In this document: in pieces, positions 39,250-48,349 of the stretch | Layout: each line of letters opens with the position of its first letter | Position numbering within the stretch: position 1 is the stretch's first letter | NCBI GenBank assembly: GCA_014284505.1 | Contig: JAAFYY010000001.1 | Coordinates: forward strand, 8,295,845-8,359,844 | From: Streptacidiphilus sp. 4-A2 | GTDB taxonomy: Bacteria; Actinomycetota; Actinomycetes; Streptomycetales; Streptomycetaceae | Direction of reading: 5' to 3' | Length of the DNA stretch: 64,000 bases | The notes under the pieces: generated by a model | The model's database searches: none | The model's input: only the letters and a program-made list of their open reading frames with translations | Told to the model about the DNA's origin: nothing | Translations under genes and position numbers: made by a program

Positions 39250-39489
39250 GCGGAAGCTACTCCGGGAGGCTGGACGCGTGCGCGGAGGGCACACGGCGTG
39301 CGCGGCGGACGGGGGTACGGCGGGCTACGGCGGGTTGCGGCGCCGGGTTGCGGCGGCGTGGCTGCGCCGGGTCGCCGCGGCGGCGGCACGGCGCGGACGG
39401 CGGTGCGGCGGAAGCGGGCGCGGCCGCGGGTGCGGTGGGCCCGGCGGCCGGGCTCCCGGAGCGGTCACGGGAGCGGTCGGCCCAGGCGG
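39250..39489 (-). promoter_or_regulatory. 240-nt leader between leader peptide and operon, with overlapping hairpins
   Basis: No coding sequence; composed of CGGCGGGTTGCGGCG-type repeats. Just after the leader-peptide stop (minus strand), GCTCCCG/CGGGAGC (39452-39474) and GCCCGG/CCGGGC (39439-39453) form two stems that share bases 39452-39453, so both cannot form fully at once. That is the geometry of an attenuator, but such GC-rich DNA makes hairpins by chance. Confidence 0.35.
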
Positions 39490-39597
39490 TCAGACGGAGC
39501 GGGAACAGCCCAGACCGGCGAAGTGGTGCAGCCGGAAGACATTCACCGGGTGCCGGCCTGCGGCCTCCCGGATCGTCGCCCTCCGCTGTGTGTCCAT
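39490..39597 (-). CDS. putative Cys-containing leader peptide (35 aa)
   Basis: Short ORF ATG 39597: MDTQRRATIREAAGRHPVNV, FRLHHFAGLGCSRSV, stop 39490. It resembles the small 'putative leader peptides' that precede sulfur-acquisition genes in Streptomyces: basic N-terminus, an Arg-His...Val-Asn-Val/Val-Asp-Leu core and a single Cys a few codons before the stop. Positioned 240 nt upstream of the monooxygenase-SsuA-TauD-SsuCB operon on the same strand. Translation through the Cys codon could report cysteine supply and control downstream expression, as described for cysteine-responsive uORFs in mycobacteria. Function here is inferred. Confidence 0.6.
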   Translation of the reverse strand: MDTQRRATIREAAGRHPVNVFRLHHFAGLGCSRSV

Positions 39598-39671
39598 GTC
39601 CCCAGTCTGCGGTCGGTCCGGCACCCGGACAATGGTTTCTGACGCGCTGGAAGTAATGCGTCCGGGGCTGG

Positions 39672-40866
39672 TCATCGGGCCGTGCCCGCGGTGCGCAGGG
39701 CCAGCGGGTCCCGGTGGACGGCGGCCAGCACCGGAGTCCCGGCGGCCACCGCCAGCACCTCCGGACCGAAGGAGCTCGGCCGGACCAGCTGCTCCGGCGC
39801 CTGCCTGGTCCGCGCGGCGATCTGCTCGTGCAGATACGGCAGCAGCTCCGGCAGGGACAGGCTGACCGCCTCGGTCAGCACCAGCACCTCCGGGCTGATC
39901 ATGTCCAGCAGCAGCGCCACGGCCGGGGCGATCAGCCGCAGCCGCTCCCGGCACAGCTCCAGGGCGCGCGGGTCGCCCCGCTGCGCGGCGGCCAGCAGCT
40001 GCCGGATCACCGGCTGCGCGATGATCCCCGTGTCCGCCGCGCGCTCCGCGAAGGCCCGGTCGGAGACGGTGGCCTGGAGGCAGCCCGTCCCGCCGCAGGG
40101 GCAGTCGGCGCCGGAGCCCGGCACCGGCAGGTGGGCGATACCGCCCGCGGCGTTGCGGCGGCCACGCAGCAGCGTGCCGCCGGCGGCGATGGCGGCGTCC
40201 ACGGCGTTGCCGACGAACAGGTGCACCAGGTCGCCGCCGCGGGCCGCGCCGAACAGCAGCTCGGCCTGGGCCAGGGCGCGGGCGTGCCCCTCCAGATGGA
40301 TCGGCAGCCGGGTCGCCGACTGGAGCAGCCGCCGCACCGGGACGTCCCGCCAGCCCAGCGCGCTGTTCTCGACCACGGTCCCGGAGTCCGGGTCGACCCA
40401 GCCGCCGGTGACCACGCCCAGGCCGAGCACCGAACGTCCGGCCGCCCGCCTGCGCAGCAGCCCCGGCAGATGCGCCGAGATGTCCCGCAGCACCTCGGTC
40501 GGGGAGCCGCGGCGCGGCAGCTGCTCCTGACCACGCGTCCGCGCAGGTCGGTCAGCGAGAAGGTGAGCTGCGGTACCGCGATGTGCACGCCGACGGCCAG
40601 GTGGTAGCCGGTGTCGATGTCCAGCGGGACCCGCGGCCGGCCGGGCCGGGGCGGGCTGAGCGGCGCCGGCGGCTCGTAGACCAGTCCGAGCGCCAGCAGT
40701 TCGGCGCTGTGCCGGGAGACCGCGGCCGGGCTGAGGCCGGTCTCCAGGCTGATCGCGGTCCGGGCCAGCGGTCCGCGCCGGAGCGCGGCGCGCAGCACGG
40801 CGGCGGCGCCGTCCGGCTGTTCAGGGCGGGGGGAGGGGTGGGCGTGGCGATGAGCGCGAGCGGCAT
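39672..40866 (-). CDS. ROK family transcriptional regulator, frame-disrupted
   Basis: About 398 aa. ATG 40866 MPLALIATPTPPPALNSRT; break near 40805; MarR-like winged helix (AVLRAALRRGPLARTAISLE, TGLSPAAVSRHSAELLALGL); break near 40540; ROK domain with GLGVVTGGWVDPDSG, AAIAAGGTLLRGRRNAAGGI and the zinc motif CPCGGTGCLQATVS. The ATP site is degenerate, typical of NagC/XylR-like regulators. Same strand as, and just upstream of, the leader peptide and sulfonate operon, so it may control them; a ROK repressor normally binds a sugar ligand, which makes this pairing unusual. Confidence 0.85.
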
Positions 40867-41070
40867 CGGCGGTCCTCGGTCGGGGGTGTGCCAGGGCGGT
40901 GTACGCCGGCGCCCGCCGCGGAACTCGGGCGGAGTGGGGCTACCGGCGGCCCGGACAGCTCGCGGTGCAGGTCATGCGCCGATGCTCGCAAGCGCGGCCG
41001 AGGTGGTCAATGGACGGGTGTTACGGGCGCATGGCGGTTCTGCGAAGCCGCCGCCACGCGCCCGGCGCGG

Positions 41071-42499
41071 TCACCACAGCTCGGGTTTGCGCCCCGCCCA
41101 CGGGCGGGCCCGCTCCAGCTGGGCGGAGAGCGAGACCAGGGTCGACTCGTCGCCGTAGCGTCCGCCGAACATCACCCCGATCGGCAGCCCGGCCGCGTTC
41201 CAGTGCAGCGGCACACTCACCGCGGGCTGGCCGGTGGCGTTGTAGAGGGCCGTGAACGGGGTGAAGGCGACGATGCGGTCGAACTCCCGCGCCGGGTCCG
41301 CGTCGTCGCGCAGGGCGCCGACCAGGGCCGGCGGCTGGGCCAGGGTCGGCGTGAGGATGACGTCGTACTCGACCTGGAACGAGGCCACCAGCGCGCCGAG
41401 CGCGCGGAAGGTGTACAGCGCGGTGGCGAAGTCCGGGCCGCTGACCGCCCGGCCCCGGGCGCGCAGATGGCGGGTGAGCGGCATCAGCAGCTCCTCCTGC
41501 TCCGGCGCGATCGGGTGCTGGGTGGCCATCACCGACACACCTGCTCGAAGACCCGGGGCAGGGTGTCGTCGGCGGCAGTTCCCAGCCGCTCGACCCGGTG
41601 GCCGAGCCCGGTGAGCAGTTCGGCGGTGCTCTCGGCGGCCGCGAGGCAGTCCGGGTGCACGACGGCCCCGGCCACCAGCGGGTCGGTGACCAGCGCCACC
41701 CGCAGCGGCTGCGGGTCGCGGCCGGCGTAGTCCAGGAAGGTCTCGCCGGTGGGCAGCGCCGGCGCGGTGAAGCAGTCCCCGGGCATCGGCCCGGCCAGCA
41801 CGTCCAGCAGCGCCGCGGCGTCGGCCACGGTGCGGGCCAGCGGGCCGCTGGTGCTCAGCCCGCTGATGTCGTGGAGCGTGGGCCCGCTGCTGACCCGGCC
41901 CCGGCTGGGCTTGATGCCGAACAGCCCGCAGGCCGAGGCGGGGATCCGGATCGAGCCGCCGCCGTCGCTGCCGTGCGCGACCGGGGCCAGCCCGGCGGCG
42001 ACCGCCGCGGCCGCGCCGCCGCTGGAGCCCCCGGCCGACCGCTCCAGGTCCCAGGGGGTGCGCGCGGGCGGTGCGACCAGGCTCTCGGTGTAGCTCGACA
42101 GACCGAACTCGGGGAGCTGGTCTTCCCGGTCATCACCGTTCCGGCGTTGCGCAGCCGGGTCACCACATGATCGTCCACGGTCGGCACATGCTCGGCGTAG
42201 GCGGCCGAGCCCAGGGTGGCGCGGATCCCGGCGACCAGGTTCAGATCCTTCACCGGTACCGGCACCCCGTGCAGCGGCGACAGCCGCCGCCCCTCCCGCT
42301 GGGCGTCGGCCAGCTCGCGTTCGGCCTGCGCCGCCTGGTCGCGGGCCAGCTCCGGGGTGACCGTGACAAAGGCGCCGACGGCCGGGTTCAGCCGGTCGAT
42401 CCGCTCCAGGTAGTGCTCGGTCAGCTCGACCGGCGAAAGCTTCCCGGCGCCGATCAGCTCGCCCTGCTCCAGCGCGGTGAGGTCGTGGAGCTGCGTCAT
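41071..42499 (-). CDS. amidase (amidase-signature family), frame-disrupted
   Basis: About 475 aa. ATG 42499: MTQLHDLTALEQGELIGAGK, LSPVELTEHYLERIDRLNP. Catalytic Lys in PLHGVPVPVKDLNLVAG; after a break near 42123, the signature RSAGGSSGGAAAAVAAGLAP (Ser-cisSer) with GSDGGGSIRIPASACGLFGI. Second break near 41535, then ILTPTLAQPPALVGAL and FTPFTALYNATGQPAVSVPL, ending WAGRKPELW. Hydrolyses an unspecified amide. Same strand as the sulfonate operon but about 200 bp upstream of the ROK gene; it could be part of the organosulfur/nitrogen scavenging set. Confidence 0.88.
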
Positions 42500-42512
42500 T
42501 GCGTCCCCCTGG

Positions 42513-42617
42513 GTCTGCGGTGTCTCGGTCTGTGGTGTCCGGGCCTGCGGTGCGTGGGTCTGTGCTGTCCGGGTCTGCGGTGCGTGGGTCTGCGGTGTCC
42601 GGGCCTGTCGTGCCCGG
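42513..42617. repeat. seven-copy 15-bp minisatellite
   Basis: Seven tandem degenerate copies of GTCTGCGGTGTCCGG (variants ...GCGTGG, ...TCTCG) immediately upstream of the amidase start. Confidence 0.85.
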
Positions 42618-42751
42618 GCCGGTGCTGCCGCAGACCGTCCGACACCCGATCCTGGCACCGGCGTTCGGTGGCGGACCAGCCCCGTGCAGCACTGTCCGGG
42701 GCGGCCGGACAGTGCGTTCTCATCGGACTCTTGCCGGAATCGAGGGATACG

Positions 42752-42771
42752 GCGACACGTCAAGATGTCGC
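42752..42771. promoter_or_regulatory. inverted repeat upstream of kdpD
   Basis: GCGACA and TGTCGC flank an 8-base centre (CGTCAAGA), 120 bp before the kdpD start. The core ACGTCAAGAT is shared with the acnA upstream palindrome. Possible regulator site; no binding protein identified. Confidence 0.35.
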
Positions 42772-42890
42772 TAAATGGCCACGGAGCGGTGATCCGGCCA
42801 GCGGTGCGGGCCTGGGGATTCCCGTACGCTCGGCTGGGAGAGCCGCGTTCACCGGCGTGGCAGGAGTACTTGACCAGGGACGGAACCGGA

Positions 42891-45606
42891 ATGGCACGCG
42901 GCAGGCTGCGGATCTACCTCGGGGCGGCGCCCGGGGTCGGTAAGACCTGCGCCATGCTCGGCGAGGCCCATCGCCGGTCCGGCCGGGGCACCGATGTGGT
43001 GGTCGCCTTTGTGGAGGACCACGGCCGCGCCCACACCCGGGAGGTCCAGCAGGGTCTGGAGATCCTGCCGCGGCAGACCCTGACCTACCGCGGCGCCGAG
43101 TTCACCGAGATGGACGTGGACGCGGTGCTCGCCCGCAGACCCGCGGTCGCCCTGGTGGACGAACTGGCCCACACCAACGTCCCCGGCTCCCGCAACGTCA
43201 AGCGCTGGCAGGACATACAGGAGCTGCTGGACGCCGGGATCGACGTGATCTCCACCGTCAACATCCAGCACCTGGAGTCCCTGGGCGACGTGGTCCAGGG
43301 GATCACCGGGGTCCGCCAGCAGGAGACCGTCCCCGACGAGGCGGTCCGCCGGGCCGACCAGATCGAGCTGGTCGACATGGCCCCGGAGGCCCTGCGGCGG
43401 CGGCTGGCGCACGGCAACGTGTACGCGCCGGAGAAGATCGACGCCGCGCTCTCCAACTACTTCCGCCCCGGCAACCTCACCGCGCTGCGCGAACTGGCCC
43501 TGCTGTGGACCGCGGACCGGGTCGACGAGTACCTCCAGCGCTACCGCGCCGAGAACCACATCGACTCCACCTGGCAGGCCCGCGAGCGGATCGTGGTCGG
43601 TCTGACCGGCGGCCCCGAGGGCCGGACCCTGATCCGCCGGGCCGCCCGGATCGCCGCCAAGGGCTCCGGCGGCGAGCTGCTGGCCGTCTATGTGGCCAAG
43701 AGCGACGGCCTGACCGGCGCCTCCCCGGAGGAGCTGACCGTCCAGCGCGGACTGGTCGAGGACCTCGGCGGCTCGTTCCACTCGGTCCTCGGCGACAGCG
43801 CCGCCGAGTCGCTGCTGGAGTTCGCCCGGGGCGTCAACGCCACCCAGATAGTCCTCGGCAGCAGTCGCCGCAAGCCCTGGCAGTGGGTGCTGGGCCCGGG
43901 CGTGGGCGCCACCGTGGCCCGCGAGGCCGGGGACATCGACGTCCACATCGTCACCCACGAGCATGTCGCCAAGGGACGGGTCGCCCCGATCCGCCGGATA
44001 ACCCGGCTCGGCCGGCCCCGCACCGCCGCCGGATGGGCGATCGGCGTGGCCGGGCCGGTGCTGCTGACCGGGCTGATCGAGTGGATGCACAGCGGCCGGG
44101 ACCAGCAGACGGACATGCTGCTCTACCTCGGCCTGACCGTCGGCGCCGCGCTGACCGGCGGGCTGTTCCCGGCGCTGGCCTCGGCCGCGGTCGGCTCGCT
44201 GCTGGTGAACTGGTACTTCACCCCGCCGCTGCACACGCTGACCATCTCCGATCCGGCCAACATCATCTCCATGGGCGTGTTCCTGGCGGTCGCGCTCTCG
44301 GTCGCCTATGTGGTCGACCTGGCCGCCGCCCGCACCGCCCAGGCGGCCCGCAGCCGGGCCGAGGCGGAGACCCTGAGCTTCCTCGCGCAGAGCGTCCTGA
44401 ACGGGGAGAAGGCGCTCCCGGCGCTGCTGGAGCGGGTCCAGGAGACCTTCCAGATGGAGTCGGTGGCGCTGCTGGAGCGCGAGCAGGACTTCGGGCCGTG
44501 GAACTGCGCCGCCTCGGTCGGCCCGCACCCGGTGAGCCGGCCCGAGGACGCCGACGTGGACGTCCCGGTCGGCGACACGCTGGCGCTGGCGCTGTCGGGG
44601 CGGGTGCTGCCCGCCGACGACCGCCGGGTGCTCGGCGCGTTCGCGGCGCAGGCCGCCGTGGTGCTGGAGCGCCGCCGGCTGAACCAGGTGGCCCGGGAGG
44701 CCCGGCGGATGGCCGAGGGGAACCGGATCCGCACCGCGCTGCTGGCGGCGGTCTCGCACGACCTGCGCACGCCGCTGGCGGGGATCAAGGCCTCGGTCTC
44801 CTCGCTGCGGGCCGACGACGTCACCTGGTCCCCGCAGGACGAGGCCGAGTTCCTGGCCGGGATCGAGGAGGGCGCGGACCGGCTGGACCACCTGATCGGC
44901 AATCTGCTCGACATGAGCCGGCTCCAGACCGGTACGGTCGTCCCGCTGGTCCGAGAGTTCGACCTGGACGAGGTGCTGCCCTTCGCACTGCGCGGGGTGC
45001 CGCCGGAGTCGGTGCGCACCGAGGTGCCGGAGGGGCTGATGCTGGTCTCCGGTGACCCCGGTCTGCTGGAGCGCGCGCTGGCCAATGTGGTCGAGAACGC
45101 GGTCAAGTACAACGGCCCCGGCCGGGTACTGGTCTCCGGCAGCGTCTTCCGGCAGTTCGGGACGGTGGACCGGCTGGAGGTGCGGGTCGCCGACCACGGC
45201 CCGGGCATCCCGGACGACGCCAAGGAGAAGGTCTTCGAGCCCTTCCAGCGCTACGGCGACGCGCCGCGCGGCACCGGCGTCGGCCTGGGGCTGGCCGTGG
45301 CCCGCGGCTTCGTCGAGGCCATGGGCGGCAGCCTGAACGCGGAGGACACCCCGGGCGGCGGCCTGACCATGGTGTTCACCCTCCCGGCGGTGCCCGGCGC
45401 GGTCGTCCCCGACGACCCCGACGATCCCGGCCACCCCGACCCCGCCCCGTCCCCGCCCCGGCGATCCCGACGGCCCCGCCCCCGAACCGGTCACGCGGGA
45501 ACCTGCCGCGCGACCGCCGGCCGAGGCCGCGCGACCGCCGGCCGAACAGGAGAAGGCCGTGCAGGAACCGGTCGGCCAGACCACAGAAGCGAGAGGCAAC
45601 GCATGA
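42891..45606 (+). CDS. kdpD: sensor histidine kinase KdpD
   Basis: K+-limitation sensor, about 904 aa. ATG 42891: MARGRLRIYLGAAPGVGKT with Walker A at residues 11-19, LVDELAHTNVPGSRNVKRWQ (Walker B), universal-stress-like domain from about 230 (IVVGLTGGPEGRTLIRRAAR), four membrane helices (about 375-470, GPVLLTGLIEWMHSG, LLVNWYFTPPLHTLTISDP), GAF-like region, H-box VSHDLRTPLAGIKAS with His near 623, N-box NVVENAVKYN, G-boxes GTGVGLGLAVARGFVEAMGG. The literal ORF runs on into kdpE. One missing base near 45450 restores a Pro/Ala/Glu tail ending EARGNA with TGA 45604 overlapping the kdpE ATG. Confidence 0.93.
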
Positions 45607-46286
45607 CCCGGGTCCTGGTAGTGGACGACGAGCCGCAGATCGTCCGCGCCCTGGTGATCAACCTTCGAGCCCGCTCCTACGAGGTGGACGCCGCCCACGA
45701 CGGGGCGTCCGCCCTGGAGATGGCGGCCGCCCGCCACCCGGACGTGGTGCTGCTCGACCTCGGCCTGCCCGACATGGACGGCACCGAGGTGATCAAGGGC
45801 CTGCGCGGCTGGACCAAGGTCCCGATCATCGTGCTCTCCGCCCGGCACGCCTCGGACGAGAAGGTGGAGGCCCTGGACGCCGGGGCCGACGACTATGTCA
45901 CCAAGCCCTTCGGCATGGACGAGCTGCTGGCCCGGCTGCGTGCCGCGGTCCGCCGCGCCGACCCGGTGGGCACCGAGACCGGCGAGGCCGTGGTGACCAC
46001 CTCCTCCTTCTCGGTGGACCTGGTCGCCAAACGGGTGACCCGGGGCGACACCGACATCCGGCTCACCCCCACCGAATGGCACCTGCTGGAGATCCTGGTG
46101 CGCAACACCGGGCGGCTGGTCAGCCAGAAGCAGCTGCTCAAGGAGGTCTGGGGGCCCGCCTACGGCACCGAGACCAACTACCTGCGGGTCTATCTGGCGC
46201 AGCTGCGGCGCAAGCTGGAGCTGGATCCGGCGCACCCGCGGCACTTCATCACCGAGCCCGGCATGGGGTACCGCTTCGAACAGTAG
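45603..46286 (+). CDS. kdpE: response regulator KdpE
   Basis: OmpR-family regulator, 227 aa, intact. ATG 45603 after GCGAGAGGCAACGC. Receiver: TRVLVVDDEPQIVRALVINL, phospho-acceptor Asp52 (VLLDLGLPDMDG), PIIVLSARHASDEKVEALDA, DDYVTKPFGMDELLAR. Winged helix: LTPTEWHLLEILVRNTGRLV, LRVYLAQLRRKLELDP, EPGMGYRFEQ. Normally activates kdpFABC when phosphorylated by KdpD; no kdpFABC genes lie in the window, so targets are elsewhere or include neighbouring K+ genes. Confidence 0.96.
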   Translation: MTRVLVVDDEPQIVRALVINLRARSYEVDAAHDGASALEMAAARHPDVVLLDLGLPDMDGTEVIKGLRGWTKVPIIVLSARHASDEKVEALDAGADDYVTKPFGMDELLARLRAAVRRADPVGTETGEAVVTTSSFSVDLVAKRVTRGDTDIRLTPTEWHLLEILVRNTGRLVSQKQLLKEVWGPAYGTETNYLRVYLAQLRRKLELDPAHPRHFITEPGMGYRFEQ

Positions 46287-46360
46287 AAGCACCGGGCCGC
46301 CGTGAACCGGCAGCTCGGAGCTGGTGGGACCGGTGGCCGCGGAACGGTACCCTCGGGTGC

Positions 46361-46756
46361 ATGAGTGACATCCGCAGCGACCGGCAGCAGGGGCGCCTGC
46401 GCCGCATGTTCAGCCGCCTCGCAGCCAGCAGCGAGGACCTGCACGCCGAGGAGCTCCGGCAGAGCGTCGAGGAGACCGGCTGTACGCCGATAGCCTCCTG
46501 CCAGGACCGGCAGGAGGTCAGCGTGAGCGGCACGCTGCGCGCGGTGACCCTGCGCCCGCGCGCCGGGATCCCGGCGCTGGAGGCGGAGCTGTTCGACGGC
46601 ACCGACTCGCTGGACGTGGTCTGGCTGGGCCGCCGCTCCATCATCGGTATCGAGCCCGGCCGCCGCCTGGTGGCCCATGGCCGGATCAGTCATCAGCGGG
46701 GTCGCCGGGTGCTGTTCAACCCCCGCTACGAGCTACGCCCCGTCGGATCGGAGTAG
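46361..46756 (+). CDS. OB-fold nucleic-acid-binding protein
   Basis: 131 aa, intact. ATG 46361: MSDIRSDRQQGRLRRMFSRL, SSEDLHAEELRQSVEETGCT, then an OB fold (VSVSGTLRAVTLRPRAGIPA, LEAELFDGTDSLDVVWLGRR, IIGIEPGRRLVAHGRISHQR) ending NPRYELRPVGSE. RecG/tRNA_anti-like OB domain. It precedes the DUF3159 gene by 6 bp; the pair lies beside ceoBC in Streptomyces and in M. tuberculosis (Rv2694c/Rv2693c as I recall). Role unknown. Confidence 0.85.
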   Translation: MSDIRSDRQQGRLRRMFSRLAASSEDLHAEELRQSVEETGCTPIASCQDRQEVSVSGTLRAVTLRPRAGIPALEAELFDGTDSLDVVWLGRRSIIGIEPGRRLVAHGRISHQRGRRVLFNPRYELRPVGSE

Positions 46757-46762
46757 TCGCGC

Positions 46763-47565
46763 GTGAGCAGTGGCAGCAAGCACGGGGGCGGCCCCGGCCG
46801 GTCCGCGGCGGACCTCTCCCCGGGCGGCGAGCCCTCGGACGGCGGCTCCGCGGTGAGCAGGTCCGGCGTCGACACCTCGCTGATCGACGCCTTCGGCGGG
46901 ATCCGCGGCATGGTCGACATGACCGTGCCCGGCTTCGTCTTCGTGGTGATCTACACCATCACCAAGGACCTGCGGGTCTCGTCCTTCTCCGCGGTCGGGG
47001 TGACCGTGCTGCTGGCCGTGGTCCGGCTGGTGCGCCGGGAGACCCTGAAGCATGCCTTCGGCGGGGTGCTGGGCGTGGCCATCAGCGCCTATATCGCGAT
47101 GAAGTCCGGCAAGGCCCAGGACTTCTACCTGCCGTCCATGATCTACGGCCTGGTGCTGGGCGTGGCCTACGCGGTCTCCGCGATCGTGCGCTGGCCGCTG
47201 ATCGGGTCTTCCTGGGCCCGGTGCTGGGCGAGAACATGACCTGGCGCACCCGGAACCCCGGCCGGCTGGCCGCCTACACCAAGGCGACCTGGGTCTGGGT
47301 GGCGCTGTTCACGCTGCGGGCGGCGATCCTCTTCCCGCTGTACTGGGCGGGCAATGTCACCTGGCTGGGCGTGGCCAAGATCGGTCTCGGCGTGCCGCCG
47401 TGGCTGGTCGCGATCTACCTCTCCTGGCTGATCCTGTCCCGGGCCCCGGCGCCGATCAAGGTCGTCGTGGCGGAGGAGGAGCAGTCAGGCCCGGACGGCG
47501 CGGCCGACGGGCTTCCCGCTCCCGCGGACCGGGAGGCCCTCCCGGCCGAGGCCGAGCGCGGCTGA
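46763..47565 (+). CDS. DUF3159 integral membrane protein
   Basis: About 267 aa with some five to six membrane helices. GTG 46763 VSSGSKHGGGPGRSAADLSP, then SLIDAFGGIRGMVDMTVPGF (family signature), VFVVIYTITKDLRVSSFSAV, GVTVLLAVVRLVRRETLKHA. One base missing near 47205 restores GVFLGPVLGENMTWRTRNPG, then WVWVALFTLRAAILFPLYWA and a charged tail. DUF3159 proteins occur beside CeoB/CeoC TrkA proteins across Actinobacteria; a link to ion transport is plausible but unproven. Co-transcribed with the OB-fold gene. Confidence 0.88.
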
Positions 47566-47612
47566 GCTGAGCGCCGGGCGTGGTTGAGCGGGCCCCGGCG
47601 GCCCGAGCAAGC

Positions 47613-47659
47613 GGAACGGGGCGGGGCCGGTGACATCGTCACCGGCCCCGCCCCGTTCC
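47613..47659. terminator. very strong bidirectional terminator
   Basis: Perfect 22-bp stem (arms GGAACGGGGCGGGGCCGGTG.. and its complement) around ATC, between convergent DUF3159 and ceoC genes. Confidence 0.9.
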
Positions 47660-47677
47660 TGCGCGCCAGGCCTCGGC

Positions 47678-48349
47678 TCAGGACGCTGCCTTCACGCCGG
47701 AGAGCAGGTCCTCCAGCTCGGTCTCGCGCTCGGCGGTGGCGACGAAGAGCAGCTCGTCGCCGCCCTCCAGGGTGTCGGTGCCGCTGGGCACCAGCACCCG
47801 GCCCTCGCGGATGATGGTCACCAGCGCGGTGTCCTCGGGCCAGCTCACGCCGCTGACCCGGGTGCCCACCACCGAGGCGTCCGCCGAAAGGGTGAACTCC
47901 ACCAGGTTGGCGTCGCCCTGGCTGAAGCGCATCAGCCGGACCAGGTCGCCGACGCTCACGGCCTCCTCGACCAGCGCCGACATCAGGCGCGGAGTGGACA
48001 CCGCCACGTCCACCCCCCACGCCTCGTTGAACAGCCACTCGTTCTTGGGGTTGTTCACCCGGGCGACCACCCGCGGCACGCCGTACTCGGTCTTCGCCAG
48101 CAGCGACACGACCAGGTTGACCTTGTCGTCGCCGGTGGCGGCGATGACCACGTTGCAGCGCTGCAGGGCAGCCTCGTCCAGCGCGGTGATCTCGCAGGCG
48201 TCGGCCAGCAGCCACTCCGCCCTGGGCACCCGCTCCACCGAGATGGACTTCGGGTTCTTGTCCACGAGCAGGACCTCGTGGCCGTTCTCAAGCAGCTCGC
48301 CGGCGATGGAACGTCCCACCGCGCCGGCTCCGGCAATGGCTACCCGCAT
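47678..48349 (-). CDS. ceoC: TrkA-family K+ uptake regulator CeoC
   Basis: 223 aa, intact. RCK-type cytosolic regulator: N-terminal Rossmann fold MRVAIAGAGAVGRSIAGELL with GxGxxG for NAD(H)/nucleotide, LLVDKNPKSISVERVPRAEW, VVIAATGDDKVNLVVSLLAK, then a TrkA_C domain (VVGTRVSGVSWPEDTALVTI, LEGGDELLFVATAERETELE). ATG 48349 overlaps the CeoB stop by one base (TGATG), so the two are coupled. Gates a K+ transporter in response to nucleotide state. Confidence 0.93.
   Translation of the reverse strand: MRVAIAGAGAVGRSIAGELLENGHEVLLVDKNPKSISVERVPRAEWLLADACEITALDEAALQRCNVVIAATGDDKVNLVVSLLAKTEYGVPRVVARVNNPKNEWLFNEAWGVDVAVSTPRLMSALVEEAVSVGDLVRLMRFSQGDANLVEFTLSADASVVGTRVSGVSWPEDTALVTIIREGRVLVPSGTDTLEGGDELLFVATAERETELEDLLSGVKAAS

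Larger units (their letters stand above)
42500..42890. other. intergenic region between divergent amidase and kdpD
   Basis: About 390 bp. The first part is a 15-bp tandem repeat (42513-42617). The second part holds an inverted repeat at 42752-42771 and presumably the kdpD promoter. Open frames through the repeat are Thr/Pro/Gln- or Asp-Thr-Ala-Asp-rich and are probably not translated. Confidence 0.5.

Noticed and set aside
33196..42499. Integrated mobile element
   Set aside because: No integrase, transposase, tRNA end or flanking direct repeat was seen, although the segment does interrupt conserved order.
42513..42617. CRISPR array
   Set aside because: Units are 15 bp and directly adjacent with no spacers.
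42477..46286. Hybrid kinase formed by KdpD fused to KdpE
   Set aside because: A TGA overlapping the kdpE ATG appears after a single base correction, and the linker is only protein-like in the other frame.
42849..46292. 1147-aa ORF on the minus strand opposite kdpDE
   Set aside because: It is the antisense of KdpD/KdpE, Gln/Arg/Gly/His-rich with no domain; long shadow ORFs are normal in GC-rich DNA.
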